From NCBI GenBank assembly GCA_014860745.1, contig JACZJC010000061.1, positions 1 to 64,000 of the forward strand: a stretch of 64,000 nucleotides of DNA, in the 5' to 3' direction. Under the pieces are notes generated by a model. That model made no database searches, was not told the origin of the DNA, and saw nothing but the letters and a program-made list of their open reading frames with translations. The stretch's first letter is position 1, and the number at the start of each line of letters is the position of its first letter. Source of the DNA: Anaerolineales bacterium. Lineage in GTDB: Bacteria > Chloroflexota > Anaerolineae > Anaerolineales > Villigracilaceae. Both the position numbers and the translations under genes were made by a program. Shown one piece after another: positions 6,544 to 15,741 of this stretch.

Positions 6544-8391
6544 ATGACCACACTACAACCCACTCACGAGCCTGCGCTCACCTTCGACTTCCGCCCCACC
6601 CTTCAGGAAAACCGCCTCAAGGGTCTCTGGCAGATGATGTCCGATTACCGCATGTCTTACATCGCGGCGACGGTCGCGCTTGCCATCTCTGCGCTTTCCA
6701 AGACCTTTACCTACCTGCTCCTGCGTTTCTTCGCGGATGACGTCCTGGTGGAAGGCAGGTTTATTGGAAATTCGTTTGGCGCTTCCCTGATTTGGATCGC
6801 GATGGGATTCGTCGGCCTCGCCGTGGTTGAAGGAAGTTTCGCGTTTCTTTCCGGACGGTTGGCTGCCTACACCGCCGAGGGCATTACCCGCCGCCTAAGA
6901 GACTTTCTCTTCGACCACATCCAGCGTTTGAATTTCTCGTATCACGCCACCACCCCGACGGGTGATCTGATCGAACGCGTCACCTCGGATGTGGATGCGC
7001 TGCGCCGCTTTTTCAGCGAACAGGCCATCGGCGTGGGACGCATCATCCTGCTTTTCGTGATCAACTTCATTGCCATTCTAAATCTCAACGCAGAGCTTGC
7101 ATGGGTTTCGATCATCGTCATCCCGTTGATTCTGCTTGTCTCGCTTTGGTTCTTCAAGAAAGTGACCAAGGCCTATGAAGAATATCAGGCACAGGAGGCC
7201 GTGTTATCCACAACCTTACAGGAGAATTTAACCGGTGTGCGCGTGGTGAAAGCCTTTGCACGACAGGATTATGAAAAGACAAAGTTCGAGAAGGACAACT
7301 GGGGCAAGTATTTGAAGGGCAAGATTTTGCTCTTTATGCATTCCATGTTCTGGCCACTCTCGGACATTGTGCTGGGATTTCAGATGCTGTTTGGTTTTGT
7401 TTATGGCGCGATGATGGCAATTGACGGTGAAATTTCCGTCGGCACCTACGTAGCGTACCTTGGGCTCGTCGTCTGGCTCATCTGGCCCATCCGCAATCTG
7501 GGCCGCATCATCGTGCAAACGTCCACGGGCATGGTCTCGTATGCGCGTCTCATGGAAGTGGTTAAGCAGCAGCGGGAACCGCTGTTCGATGGACGGTACC
7601 AGCCCGAAGGCGCGGCAAGGGGCGATCTCGTCTTCGAGGATGTCTCGTTCATGTATTCGGACGGCAAATCGGATGTGTTGAAAAGCGTCTCGTTCCATGC
7701 CAGGCCCGGGCAGGCAATCGCATTGCTTGGGTCCACGGGGTCGGGTAAAACATCCCTCGTGAATCTGCTGCCGCGCTTCCATGAATACACGGGTGGACGC
7801 ATTCTGCTCGACGGCGTGGAATTGAAGGACTACTCGCGGTCGTTCTTGCGAAAGCAGATCGGTATCGTGGAGCAGGAACCGTTCCTGTTCAGCCGCTCGA
7901 TCCGTGAGAATATTTCCTACGGTGTGGGGCGTGACGTTTCACAGGAAGAGATCGAGCGCGCCGCCAAAGCCGCCGCTGTGCATGATGTGATCGTCGGCTT
8001 CCCTGACGGGTATGATACTCTGGTCGGCGAGAAGGGTGTAACCCTCTCCGGCGGACAGAAACAGCGCGTGGCGATTGCGCGGACTCTGCTGAAGAACCCG
8101 AGGATCCTGATCTTCGATGACTCCACCTCCGCAGTGGACACGGAGACCGAAGCCGAGATCCGCGACGCGTTGAATGAGTTGATGCAGAACCGCACCACGT
8201 TTATCATCGCGCACCGAATTCAATCGGTGATGATCGCCGACCTGATCCTTGTTTTGGATAAAGGCGAGGTTGTGCAAATGGGAACTCACGACGAACTATT
8301 GAAAGATCAGGATGGCATGTATCGAAGAATTTATGATATTCAGACGAAGATCGACACGGAACTGGAAATCGAGATTGCAAGAGTAAATTAA
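6544..8391 (+). CDS. ABC exporter half, degenerate-site subunit
   Basis: 615 residues: a six-helix type IV exporter membrane domain (about 20-335) and a nucleotide-binding domain. Walker A is GSTGSGKTS, signature LSGGQKQR, Walker B ILIFDDSTSAVD, H-loop AHR. The catalytic Glu after Walker B is Asp. With the next gene, whose signature is LSVGQ, this gives one canonical and one degenerate ATP site, as in TM287/288 and BmrCD. Substrate is not predictable; drugs, lipids or peptides are typical. It lies behind a leader ORF and attenuator, which suggests induction by something that slows translation. Start chosen at ATG with gggag upstream. Confidence 0.9.
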   Translation: MTTLQPTHEPALTFDFRPTLQENRLKGLWQMMSDYRMSYIAATVALAISALSKTFTYLLLRFFADDVLVEGRFIGNSFGASLIWIAMGFVGLAVVEGSFAFLSGRLAAYTAEGITRRLRDFLFDHIQRLNFSYHATTPTGDLIERVTSDVDALRRFFSEQAIGVGRIILLFVINFIAILNLNAELAWVSIIVIPLILLVSLWFFKKVTKAYEEYQAQEAVLSTTLQENLTGVRVVKAFARQDYEKTKFEKDNWGKYLKGKILLFMHSMFWPLSDIVLGFQMLFGFVYGAMMAIDGEISVGTYVAYLGLVVWLIWPIRNLGRIIVQTSTGMVSYARLMEVVKQQREPLFDGRYQPEGAARGDLVFEDVSFMYSDGKSDVLKSVSFHARPGQAIALLGSTGSGKTSLVNLLPRFHEYTGGRILLDGVELKDYSRSFLRKQIGIVEQEPFLFSRSIRENISYGVGRDVSQEEIERAAKAAAVHDVIVGFPDGYDTLVGEKGVTLSGGQKQRVAIARTLLKNPRILIFDDSTSAVDTETEAEIRDALNELMQNRTTFIIAHRIQSVMIADLILVLDKGEVVQMGTHDELLKDQDGMYRRIYDIQTKIDTELEIEIARVN

Positions 8392-8403
8392 AAGAATATC
8401 ACT

Positions 8404-8546
8404 CCTGGTGGTTGAGTAGCCCTCAGCGTACTTCGCGGAGGGCGTATCGAAACCACCGATGGCAAGTAAACAGGAAATGAAAAGCGTACTATCATGTGTG
8501 GTTTCGGTACGGCGGTGGAGAGCATCGCCGCCTACTCAACCACCGG
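8404..8546. repeat. Long palindromic repeat between the two exporter genes
   Basis: tggtggttgagtag (8406-8419) is mirrored by ctactcaaccacc (8532-8544), and an inner pair of tcgaaaccacc and gtggtttcg forms a second set of arms. This is a typical ggttgagtag/cgaaaccacc repetitive intergenic element. It sits inside the exporter operon and may affect relative expression of the two halves. Confidence 0.7.
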
Positions 8547-8575
8547 AGTATGTGTGAACATAACGGAGATTTATT

Positions 8576-10471
8576 ATGAGTGACGACCTTATCGAACTCG
8601 AAGAAGAAGAGTTTACTTCACAACTGACCACCCCCGTGCTAAAACGCATTGGCGGGTTGCTGCTCCCCCACTGGAAATGGGTCGTGGGATTTTTCATCAC
8701 GATCGCCATTGTCTCCGGGCTGGATGCGTACTTTACCTACGTCAACAAGCAATTCATTGACCAGGGTATTTTGCTGGGCGACAAAGCGCGCCTGATGGAA
8801 CTGGCCACGGTCTATGGCGGGTTCATCCTTGTGCAGGCCGCGGCGGTATTCACGTTCATTTATCTCGCGGGCGTGCTGGGCGAGCGCATTCAGTATGACC
8901 TGCGCAAGATGCTCTTCAATCACCTGCAGGACCTGTCGCTTTCGTACTATGCCCAAAACGCGGTGGGACGTCTCATCGCGCGTGTGACCTCGGATACAGG
9001 CCGCGTCTCTGACCTGTTGACCTGGGGCATCGTGGATACGACCTGGGCGGTGATGAACATCATCTCGTCCACGATCTTCATGGCCATCATCAACTGGCGG
9101 CTGGCGCTGATCGTGCTGACCATCATCCCGATCATGGCGTATGTGGCCATCGAGTTCCGCAAGAAGATTCTGGCGGAGTTCCGCGTTTCACGGCGCGCCA
9201 ACAGCAAGATCACAGGCGCGTTCAACGAGAGCTTTCAAGGCGTGCGCGTGACCAAGGCTTTAGGACGCGAAGATGCCAACACCCAGGACTTTCAGGGTCT
9301 GACGACCAAGATGTACAACGCATCCTACCGCGCGGCCTGGCTTTCGGCGCTCTTCCTGCCGACCGTGCAGATCATTGCGGCGCTGGCGCTGGGCGTCATC
9401 GTGGGCTATGGCGGCAATCAAATTTCCGTTGGGTTGATGACCATTGGCGGTATTCAAGCCTTCGTCTCGTACCTCACGTTCATGATGTGGCCCATTCAAG
9501 ACCTTGCGCGCGTGTATGCAGAAATGCAGCACAGCATCGCGTCAGCGGAGCGAATTTTCAAGTTGGTGGATACCCCGCCCGAGGTCCATAACAGAGGCGA
9601 TGCTATCGAAGCGAAGACTCTGCTCGGTGAGATCGAATTCGATCACGTGGATTTTTTCTACGAGGACCGTAAATCCGTTTTGACAGATTTCACGCTGAAG
9701 GTGAATCCTGGCGAGATGATCGCTCTGGTCGGCCCGACAGGCGGCGGCAAAAGCACGATCGTGAATCTACTCTGCCGCTTTTACGAGCCGAGCAAGGGCG
9801 TGATCCGCATCAACGGCGTGGACTACATGGATTACAAGCTGGAGTCGATCCATAACAAGATCGGCATCGTGTTGCAGACTCCGCACCTGTTCTCAGGAAC
9901 CGTGCGGGATAACATCCGCTACGGGCGTTTGGAAGCGAGCGACGCCGAAGTGGAGGAAGCCGCGAAGATCGCGGGCGCGCATGATTTCATTGTGACGCTG
10001 GAAAAGGGCTACGAGCAAAACGTGGGCGAGAGCGGCAACCTGCTTTCGGTGGGACAGAAGCAGTTGATCAGCCTCGCGCGCGCGGTGCTGGCCAAGCCTG
10101 AGCTGTTCATCATGGACGAAGCGACTTCGTCGGTGGATACCTTGACCGAGTCACTGATCCAGCGCGGCATGGAAGCCCTGATGAAGGGACGCACTTCCTT
10201 TGTGATCGCGCATCGTCTCTCCACCATTCGCCGTGCGAACCGCATCCTTGTGATCGAGGACGGAAATATCGCCGAAGGTGGCACGCACGCCGAGTTGTTA
10301 AAGTTACGCGGACATTACTACCGCCTGTACACCCAGCAGTTCCGTCATCAGTTGGAAGTGGCTTATGGCGTGGCGGAGGAAATTGAGGGGAACGAGCGCG
10401 AGGGCGTGACCGCAGACTCGATCATGGTCAGGCGCGAGAAATCGAATGAGGAAGCAGTAGCGGCAGATTAA
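8576..10471 (+). CDS. ABC exporter half, catalytic-site subunit
   Basis: 631 residues with an acidic N-terminus, six membrane helices and a nucleotide-binding domain. Walker A is GPTGGGKST, Walker B LFIMDEATSSVD with the catalytic Glu, and the signature is the altered LSVGQKQ. Paired with the upstream subunit it supplies the working Walker A/B, while its altered signature faces the Asp-containing site of the partner. This consistent division of defects supports an obligate heterodimer. The C-terminal tail of about 40 residues is acidic and unassigned. SD cggag before ATG. Confidence 0.9.
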   Translation: MSDDLIELEEEEFTSQLTTPVLKRIGGLLLPHWKWVVGFFITIAIVSGLDAYFTYVNKQFIDQGILLGDKARLMELATVYGGFILVQAAAVFTFIYLAGVLGERIQYDLRKMLFNHLQDLSLSYYAQNAVGRLIARVTSDTGRVSDLLTWGIVDTTWAVMNIISSTIFMAIINWRLALIVLTIIPIMAYVAIEFRKKILAEFRVSRRANSKITGAFNESFQGVRVTKALGREDANTQDFQGLTTKMYNASYRAAWLSALFLPTVQIIAALALGVIVGYGGNQISVGLMTIGGIQAFVSYLTFMMWPIQDLARVYAEMQHSIASAERIFKLVDTPPEVHNRGDAIEAKTLLGEIEFDHVDFFYEDRKSVLTDFTLKVNPGEMIALVGPTGGGKSTIVNLLCRFYEPSKGVIRINGVDYMDYKLESIHNKIGIVLQTPHLFSGTVRDNIRYGRLEASDAEVEEAAKIAGAHDFIVTLEKGYEQNVGESGNLLSVGQKQLISLARAVLAKPELFIMDEATSSVDTLTESLIQRGMEALMKGRTSFVIAHRLSTIRRANRILVIEDGNIAEGGTHAELLKLRGHYYRLYTQQFRHQLEVAYGVAEEIEGNEREGVTADSIMVRREKSNEEAVAAD

Positions 10472-10494
10472 TAAGATAAATAATGGAATAACTA

Positions 10495-10531
10495 AACGGC
10501 TTCCGGGTTCTTTGAATATCCGGAAGCCGTT
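10495..10531. terminator. Bidirectional terminator between convergent genes
   Basis: aacggcttccgg (10495-10506) and ccggaagccgtt (10520-10531) form a perfect 12-bp stem with a 13-base loop, located between the exporter end and the convergent holin-like gene. Confidence 0.75.
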
Positions 10532-10545
10532 CGACCGATTCTCTC

Positions 10546-10932
10546 TTACTTCTTTTTCCTGACAACCTTCCTCGCGGCAGGGGCTGCGCCTTCCGCTTCA
10601 CCTCTGAGTCGTTCGCCCTCATCCTTCTTATTGTCCTTGGCATAGCCCAAATATTTCATGATGGAATTGATGCCCTCCGTGCCGGCGCTGACGATAAGGG
10701 CAGTGATCAGCGCATCCCACAGGTCGAAGCCGGCATAACCGAGAGGGGCCAGGACGCGAATACCGGCGCCGAACGCAAGGATCAACCCGAAGGTAAGGGA
10801 GACCAGCCCAAGGAAAATCTTCTTCCAGTCTTTTGCAAACTTTTCGATGAGCGGGTCTAAGATCTCCAGCAATTGCTGGATGGCAAAGCCTGCCGCAAAG
10901 GCGGGTCCCAAAGCCGTGACTAATTTATCCAT
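10546..10932 (-). CDS. Small membrane protein, holin-like
   Basis: 128 residues starting at the ATG with aaggag eight bases upstream. Two hydrophobic segments (about 38-60 and 64-88) are followed by TEGINSIMKYLGYAK and a charged tail ending VVRKKK. The layout of a short two-helix protein with a Lys/Arg-rich end resembles phage holin-type proteins, but no lysis genes are near, so this is only a resemblance. It forms its own unit between the bidirectional terminator and the divergent gene at 11054. Confidence 0.6.
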   Translation of the reverse strand: MDKLVTALGPAFAAGFAIQQLLEILDPLIEKFAKDWKKIFLGLVSLTFGLILAFGAGIRVLAPLGYAGFDLWDALITALIVSAGTEGINSIMKYLGYAKDNKKDEGERLRGEAEGAAPAARKVVRKKK

Positions 10933-11041
10933 GACTTTCTCCTTTTTATCGTTGAAGGTTCTTTCATGGATACTGTACAACGCCTGAGAGTGAATTTCAA
11001 GCCCTTCATTGCCGATTTCAAACCGGCATGCGTTCCTGGCT

Positions 11042-11047
11042 TATAAT
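11042..11047 (+). promoter_or_regulatory. -10 box of the 11054 gene, leaderless arrangement
   Basis: Exact tataat ending six bases before the ATG at 11054, with no SD between. The -35 is weak. This is the third clear case in the first 11 kb of a -10 box directly preceding the start codon. Confidence 0.5.
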
Positions 11048-11053
11048 CCCACC

Positions 11054-11368
11054 ATGTCGTATCAGCCCATTAAACATACATACTTCGGGATCGCCGCTTT
11101 CATTACCGGGATCCTGGCCGTGCTGGCTCTGGGATTAAATATCGGGGTTTCCTATCTGAACATTCCGCCAGCTGTATTCAGCCAGTTGAACGTCACTACC
11201 GCCCTGTTTTATTGTGTGCTGACCCCATTGGCATTCACGCTGGGTTTTGCAGGGGTTATTTTCAAGAATGATTTCAAAGCCATTTCGTGGATCGCGATGG
11301 CAATGGTGACGATTCCCTTTTTGGTGATATTTGCCCAGCTGGTTATTTCTTTTATAAACCAAAATTAG
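11054..11368 (+). CDS. Small membrane protein of unknown function
   Basis: 104 residues with three hydrophobic segments (about 12-35, 45-70, 78-100). The start follows a tataat by six bases, so I prefer this ATG to the one 45 bases upstream. The profile resembles DUF4190-like small membrane proteins, though no domain can be named with confidence. It ends 30 bases before the convergent dehydrogenase. Confidence 0.6.
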   Translation: MSYQPIKHTYFGIAAFITGILAVLALGLNIGVSYLNIPPAVFSQLNVTTALFYCVLTPLAFTLGFAGVIFKNDFKAISWIAMAMVTIPFLVIFAQLVISFINQN

Positions 11369-11398
11369 AGAGTTGGTTAAACGATTTTCCTGCCTAGG

Positions 11399-12349
11399 TT
11401 AATGATTCCCCACCAGCACCTTCAACACCCCTGGCTGGGCGGCTTTTTCAAAAGCTTTGAGCGCATCCTTCAAGTTATATTCTTCCGCGATCAATACAGT
11501 GGGGTCTACCTCGCGTTTTTCCATTAACCGCAGGGCAGGCTCGAATGGACCGCAGCGCGAACCGATGATTTGAATTTCATCCACAACAATCGACGAAAAA
11601 TTGACGTTCATATCGCCCTTGTACGTAGACTTCATTACCAGCGTGCCGCGCGGGCGAATGGCTTTTCGAGCAAGGTTGAATCCTTCAGGAGAACCTGTCA
11701 CTTCGACGACGATGTCCCATTTGTGGGGCTGTATCTCCGCTTCGGAAGTGATGCGGATCCCTCGCGCGGTAAGCAGGTTCTGTTGCAAAGAGTGACGCGC
11801 CACTACATGCAAGTCACAGCCAGTGAGCGCCAGAGTCTGCGCGATCAATTGTCCCAGCCGTCCCGCGCCAACAACTAAAACTCTATCAGTTGGTTTGATG
11901 CGGATCTGCTCCTGGATTTCCAGTGCGGCGGCGAGCGGCTCGGTGAATACAGCCATTTCATCGGAAACGGAATTCGGAACGCGATGAAGGTTGGCAGGCG
12001 GCAGGGTGGTGTATTCCGCAAATATACCGTCACGATTGACGATGCCCAGCACCGTGCGGTTTTCGCAATGGGTGGAGCGTCCATTCAGGCAGGCTTCGCA
12101 TTTTCCACAGACCACATTGATCTCCCCCACTACGCGCGCACCAACCCAGGTTTTATCGGGCGCATCCACCACCTCCCCCACAAATTCGTGGCCGAGTATT
12201 CCCGTGTATGGATAATACCCCTTTACCAATTCAAGATCGGTGCTGCAAATCCCCGCCTTGCGGATTTTGATCAGCGCCTCGTCCGCTTTCCTCGGCGCCG
12301 GCACATCTTGCAGTGAAATTTGATTGTTCTCGAGCCAAAGTGCCTGCAT
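11399..12349 (-). CDS. Zinc-dependent alcohol dehydrogenase (MDR family)
   Basis: 316 residues. Catalytic zinc ligands: Cys in AGICSTD and GHE in LGHEFVGE. Structural zinc loop: CGKCEACLNGRSTHC with four Cys. Rossmann motif VGAGRLGQL at about residue 165. The reaction is NAD(P)-linked oxidation of an alcohol or polyol; the substrate is unknown. Start at the ATG two bases after the stop of the GGDEF gene; a ggagg upstream lies inside that gene, so translation is probably coupled. Confidence 0.88.
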   Translation of the reverse strand: MQALWLENNQISLQDVPAPRKADEALIKIRKAGICSTDLELVKGYYPYTGILGHEFVGEVVDAPDKTWVGARVVGEINVVCGKCEACLNGRSTHCENRTVLGIVNRDGIFAEYTTLPPANLHRVPNSVSDEMAVFTEPLAAALEIQEQIRIKPTDRVLVVGAGRLGQLIAQTLALTGCDLHVVARHSLQQNLLTARGIRITSEAEIQPHKWDIVVEVTGSPEGFNLARKAIRPRGTLVMKSTYKGDMNVNFSSIVVDEIQIIGSRCGPFEPALRLMEKREVDPTVLIAEEYNLKDALKAFEKAAQPGVLKVLVGNH

Positions 12350-12351
12350 GG

Positions 12352-13944
12352 TTATTGTCCATTCCTCCAAACACTGATCTGATTTCGTCCCTTATTTTTT
12401 ACGGAATACATCGCCCGATCGGCGTGGTCCATCAACACATCGATATTTTTACACGAATCGTCGCAAGCCGCCACCCCAATGCTGACAGTGATCTTTACCG
12501 AATCCTTTTCGGGCTTTTCACCGGTTGCCATCTCGAAGAGATTTTCCGCCTCGTTGAGAACCGCCTCTTTAACCAGCCTGGACAGGCGTTCCGCCACCTG
12601 CACAGCCCGTTCCAGATCCGTATTAGGCAGGGCTACCGAAAATTCCTCACCGCCCAGCCTGCCAAAGATATCCACTTCGCGCAGGGATAATTTACACTGC
12701 AGGACGACCAGCTTCAATACCAGGTCCCCCACGTGATGCCCAAAGCGGTCATTGAACTTCTTGAATTCGTCCACATCCAGCATCATCACCGAAAGCGGCC
12801 TTGTATATCGTTTGGCATGGTTGAATTCGCGTTCGGCAAGTTCATAGAACTTTCTGCGCGTAAGGATCCCCGTCAATGGGTCTGTATCAGCGAGGTATTG
12901 TATGGTTGTAAACAAGCGGGAATTTTCCATTGCAATTGCGGCGTGAGAAGCAAGCAATTCAAGCAAATACTGGTCGTCTTTTGTGTAGGCATCCGGCTTG
13001 TACGATTGGGCCGAGATCATACCGCCTACTTTTCCGTGAAGAAGCATCGGAACCGCCACTATGGATTGGGAAGCCTCTTTACCGTTGCTTCCATAAAATT
13101 CAAACGTGATCCCGCTCTTGTCCATCTCCTCCAGGCTGTTAAATAACACGGGCTTCCGCGAATGGACGATCCTGCCCGCCAAACCGTGGTCGGCAAAGTA
13201 TTTTTCCGTTGCAACCCGTTTGCGCGGAAATTCGATGGCGTAGATCGGCACGATCTCATTCGTTTCCGCATTGTACCCGTCGATCACAAAATCCTCACAG
13301 GGCATCACTTTTTCAACAGTGCAGTGAATTGCGTCACATAATTCTTCCATATCCAGGCTGGCGCTTACCGCATGTGCCGCCTGGTACAACACTTTTAACC
13401 TTTCCGCCATCAAGGTCAGAGCTTCCTGCGCCCAGATCCGTTCCAGGGCGCCGGCGCAATGGTTGGCAAGCGTCTTCAGCGTTTCGAGCGAGCTTTCCGT
13501 ATAAGCATGTTTTCTATAGCTTTGTATGGAAAGCACGCCGATAGTCCTTTCTCCGCTGCGGACTGGGACGAATAATTGCGACAATGTCCTCTGCTTGCGA
13601 TTGCCAAAGGAAAGCGAAGGGGCGATTTCAAAGGTCCCTTCATATAAGGAGAGGAACCCATCCTCGCGGATCGCCCGCAGCATATTTTCGCTGGGTTTTT
13701 CGGGAACCACATCATATTCAACAACCCGTTGGCTATTAATTGTGTCCATTGCGAGCAGCGGGCGGGGTCTGCCGCCCTGTTGCGGGTCGTACAAGATAAG
13801 ATAACAAGCATCCCAACCGATCAATTCGTTGGCGGCATCTAATATAATTTCAGCAGCCGCGACTGCTCTTGCCGTGGCGCTTAATTCTTTTCCTAAACGG
13901 GCGAATACCAATTCAGAATGTGGGACAAACGTACTGGATTTCAT
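12352..13944 (-). CDS. GAF-GAF-GGDEF diguanylate cyclase
   Basis: 530 residues, no membrane segment. Two GAF-type sensory domains (about 20-175 and 190-340) precede a GGDEF domain with LTGILTRRKFYE and the active-site loop LGGEEFSVALP, so cyclic di-GMP synthesis is expected (GGEEF is an active variant). An RxxD inhibitory site is not obvious before GGEEF. No SD is seen; a tagaat lies nine bases before the ATG, so the message may be nearly leaderless. The downstream dehydrogenase overlaps its end and is probably co-transcribed. Confidence 0.88.
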   Translation of the reverse strand: MKSSTFVPHSELVFARLGKELSATARAVAAAEIILDAANELIGWDACYLILYDPQQGGRPRPLLAMDTINSQRVVEYDVVPEKPSENMLRAIREDGFLSLYEGTFEIAPSLSFGNRKQRTLSQLFVPVRSGERTIGVLSIQSYRKHAYTESSLETLKTLANHCAGALERIWAQEALTLMAERLKVLYQAAHAVSASLDMEELCDAIHCTVEKVMPCEDFVIDGYNAETNEIVPIYAIEFPRKRVATEKYFADHGLAGRIVHSRKPVLFNSLEEMDKSGITFEFYGSNGKEASQSIVAVPMLLHGKVGGMISAQSYKPDAYTKDDQYLLELLASHAAIAMENSRLFTTIQYLADTDPLTGILTRRKFYELAEREFNHAKRYTRPLSVMMLDVDEFKKFNDRFGHHVGDLVLKLVVLQCKLSLREVDIFGRLGGEEFSVALPNTDLERAVQVAERLSRLVKEAVLNEAENLFEMATGEKPEKDSVKITVSIGVAACDDSCKNIDVLMDHADRAMYSVKNKGRNQISVWRNGQ

Positions 13945-13978
13945 TTTCAACCAATTCTAACCCCTGGATTGTAAAAAA

Positions 13979-14755
13979 CTACTTACGGTTTCTTTGCCTG
14001 ACAGATTCGTAGGTTATCAACGCCGCCGCGATGGAGACATTCAGGGAATTAACCCTGCCAAGCATGGGGATCTTCACCTGCATGTCCGCATTTTTCATCC
14101 AAAAATCTGACAATCCTTCATCTTCCGTGCCGACGGCAATTGCAAGCGGGCCGGTCAGGTCGACATCGGTATAAAGCTCGTTTGCAGATGGAGCAGCTGC
14201 CAATACCCGCATCTTCCTGGACCTGAGCCATGCCAGCGCATTCGGCGACTCAACTTCGACAGTGGGTTCGGCAAAAACCGCCCCCCGGCTGGCACGGATC
14301 ACGTTGGGATTCCACAAATCCACCCGCGGGTCGCAGACGAGGACAACATCCACGCCGGCGGCATCGGCGGTGCGTAAAATTGCACCGAGGTTGCCGGGTT
14401 TCTCAACAGACTCTGCCACAAGTACCAGCGGAGAGGCGGATAATTTCAAATCCTCCAACGAGGTTTTGGGGGAAGGAAAAATTCCAAGCCAGCCATCGGG
14501 GTTTTCGCGATAGGAAATCTTTTCAAAGACGGCCCGGCTGACGGTGGTTGTTTCGGCGGCGGGAAAGTCGATAGTACGGCTGGCAAGCTCGGGCGCGGTA
14601 AGAAGCGATTGCGGTTGGAACCCCGACATGAGGGCGAGAGTCAGCTCATCATATCCTTCCACAAGAAATAATCCATCGCGCTGGCGCTGGCGTTTATCCT
14701 CGCGCAGTTTGACGATGTATTTAATTTTTGGGTTTTGCAGGCTGATGATATCCAC
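13979..14755 (-). CDS. SpoU/TrmH family RNA 2'-O-methyltransferase
   Basis: 258 residues from a GTG two bases after the upstream stop. An N-terminal substrate-binding domain (KYIVKLREDKRQRQRDG) precedes the SPOUT knot with motif 1 NLGAILRTADAAG, motif 2 AVGTEDEGLSDFW and motif 3 IPMLGRVNSLNVSIAAAL. It methylates a ribose in rRNA or tRNA with S-adenosylmethionine. It is the last gene of the peptide transporter operon, an odd partner that probably reflects read-through rather than shared function. Confidence 0.87.
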   Translation of the reverse strand: MDIISLQNPKIKYIVKLREDKRQRQRDGLFLVEGYDELTLALMSGFQPQSLLTAPELASRTIDFPAAETTTVSRAVFEKISYRENPDGWLGIFPSPKTSLEDLKLSASPLVLVAESVEKPGNLGAILRTADAAGVDVVLVCDPRVDLWNPNVIRASRGAVFAEPTVEVESPNALAWLRSRKMRVLAAAPSANELYTDVDLTGPLAIAVGTEDEGLSDFWMKNADMQVKIPMLGRVNSLNVSIAAALITYESVRQRNRK

Positions 14756-14757
14756 GA

Positions 14758-15741
14758 TTACTTTACCAGAAGCAGGCAGGCGGCCTGATGGGTTCTACTG
14801 ATCGTCACCATGGGCGGGTCGCTGACTTTACAGGCTGCAAATGCCACCGGACAGCGCGGATGAAAACGGCAGCCACTGGGGATGTCTATTGGGTTGGGAG
14901 TTTCACCCTGCAAAATAATTCGTTCGCGCCTCAAGCGCGGATTTGGAACAGGGATGACGGAGAGCAGCGCCTTTGTATACGGGTGCTGCGGCTTTTCCAA
15001 GACTTCGAGCATCGTTCCAATTTCAACTATGCGGCCAAGGTACATGACAGCCACGCGGTCGGCAAAAAAACCGACGGAACCGAGATCGTGGGTTATAAAG
15101 ATAACGGCGATCTGGCGCGTGATGCGCAGTTCCGCCAGCAGGTTGATGATCTCAGCGCGGATGGATACATCCAGCATGGAGACGGGTTCATCCGCGAGGA
15201 TGATCTCAGGCTCCAGCACAAGCGCTGCGGCGATGACCACGCGCTGGCGCTGTCCGCCGGAAAGTTCGTGTGGGTAACGCTTCAAATAAATTTCGGCAGG
15301 TTTTAGGCCTGCATCTTCCATGGCTTTTTTTACACGGTCATCCCGTTCGGCGGAATTCGTAATTCCATGCACGGCCAGCGGTTCGGTGACGATCTCTTCG
15401 ATGGTTTGTGTGGGGTTAAGGGATTCGTACGGGTCCTGAAATACCATTTGAATCTTGCGGCGCAAGTCCTTGCGTTCGTGGTCGTTCAAATGAGTAATAT
15501 CACGGCCTTCCAAAATGACTTTTCCGTCTGTCGGATCCTCCAATCCCATGAGCAATAGCGCCAGAGTGGATTTCCCACAACCGCTCTCCCCCACCAGCGC
15601 AATCACTTCACTGCGGTGCAGGGTGAAATCCACACCATCCACCGCGTGCAGGTTGCGAGGCGCGCGCGAGAAAAGTGTCGGGCTTCCCACGTCGAAGTCT
15701 TTTTTCAATCCGCGGACTTCCAAAAAGTTATCTGCGCTCAT
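14758..15741 (-). CDS. Oligopeptide/dipeptide ABC transporter ATPase (OppF/DppF-like)
   Basis: 327 residues. Walker A GESGCGKST, signature LSGGQRQRV, Walker B EIILADEPVSMLDVS, and the C-terminal oligopeptide-transporter extension with CRFHPRCPVAFAAC. It powers uptake together with the ATPase part of the fused gene just upstream, whose stop it overlaps by four bases. It cannot be told from sequence whether peptides, nickel or sugars are carried. Confidence 0.9.
   Translation of the reverse strand: MSADNFLEVRGLKKDFDVGSPTLFSRAPRNLHAVDGVDFTLHRSEVIALVGESGCGKSTLALLLMGLEDPTDGKVILEGRDITHLNDHERKDLRRKIQMVFQDPYESLNPTQTIEEIVTEPLAVHGITNSAERDDRVKKAMEDAGLKPAEIYLKRYPHELSGGQRQRVVIAAALVLEPEIILADEPVSMLDVSIRAEIINLLAELRITRQIAVIFITHDLGSVGFFADRVAVMYLGRIVEIGTMLEVLEKPQHPYTKALLSVIPVPNPRLRRERIILQGETPNPIDIPSGCRFHPRCPVAFAACKVSDPPMVTISRTHQAACLLLVK

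Noticed and set aside
10546-10932. Prophage lysis module around the holin-like gene
   Set aside because: No endolysin, tail or other phage genes lie nearby.
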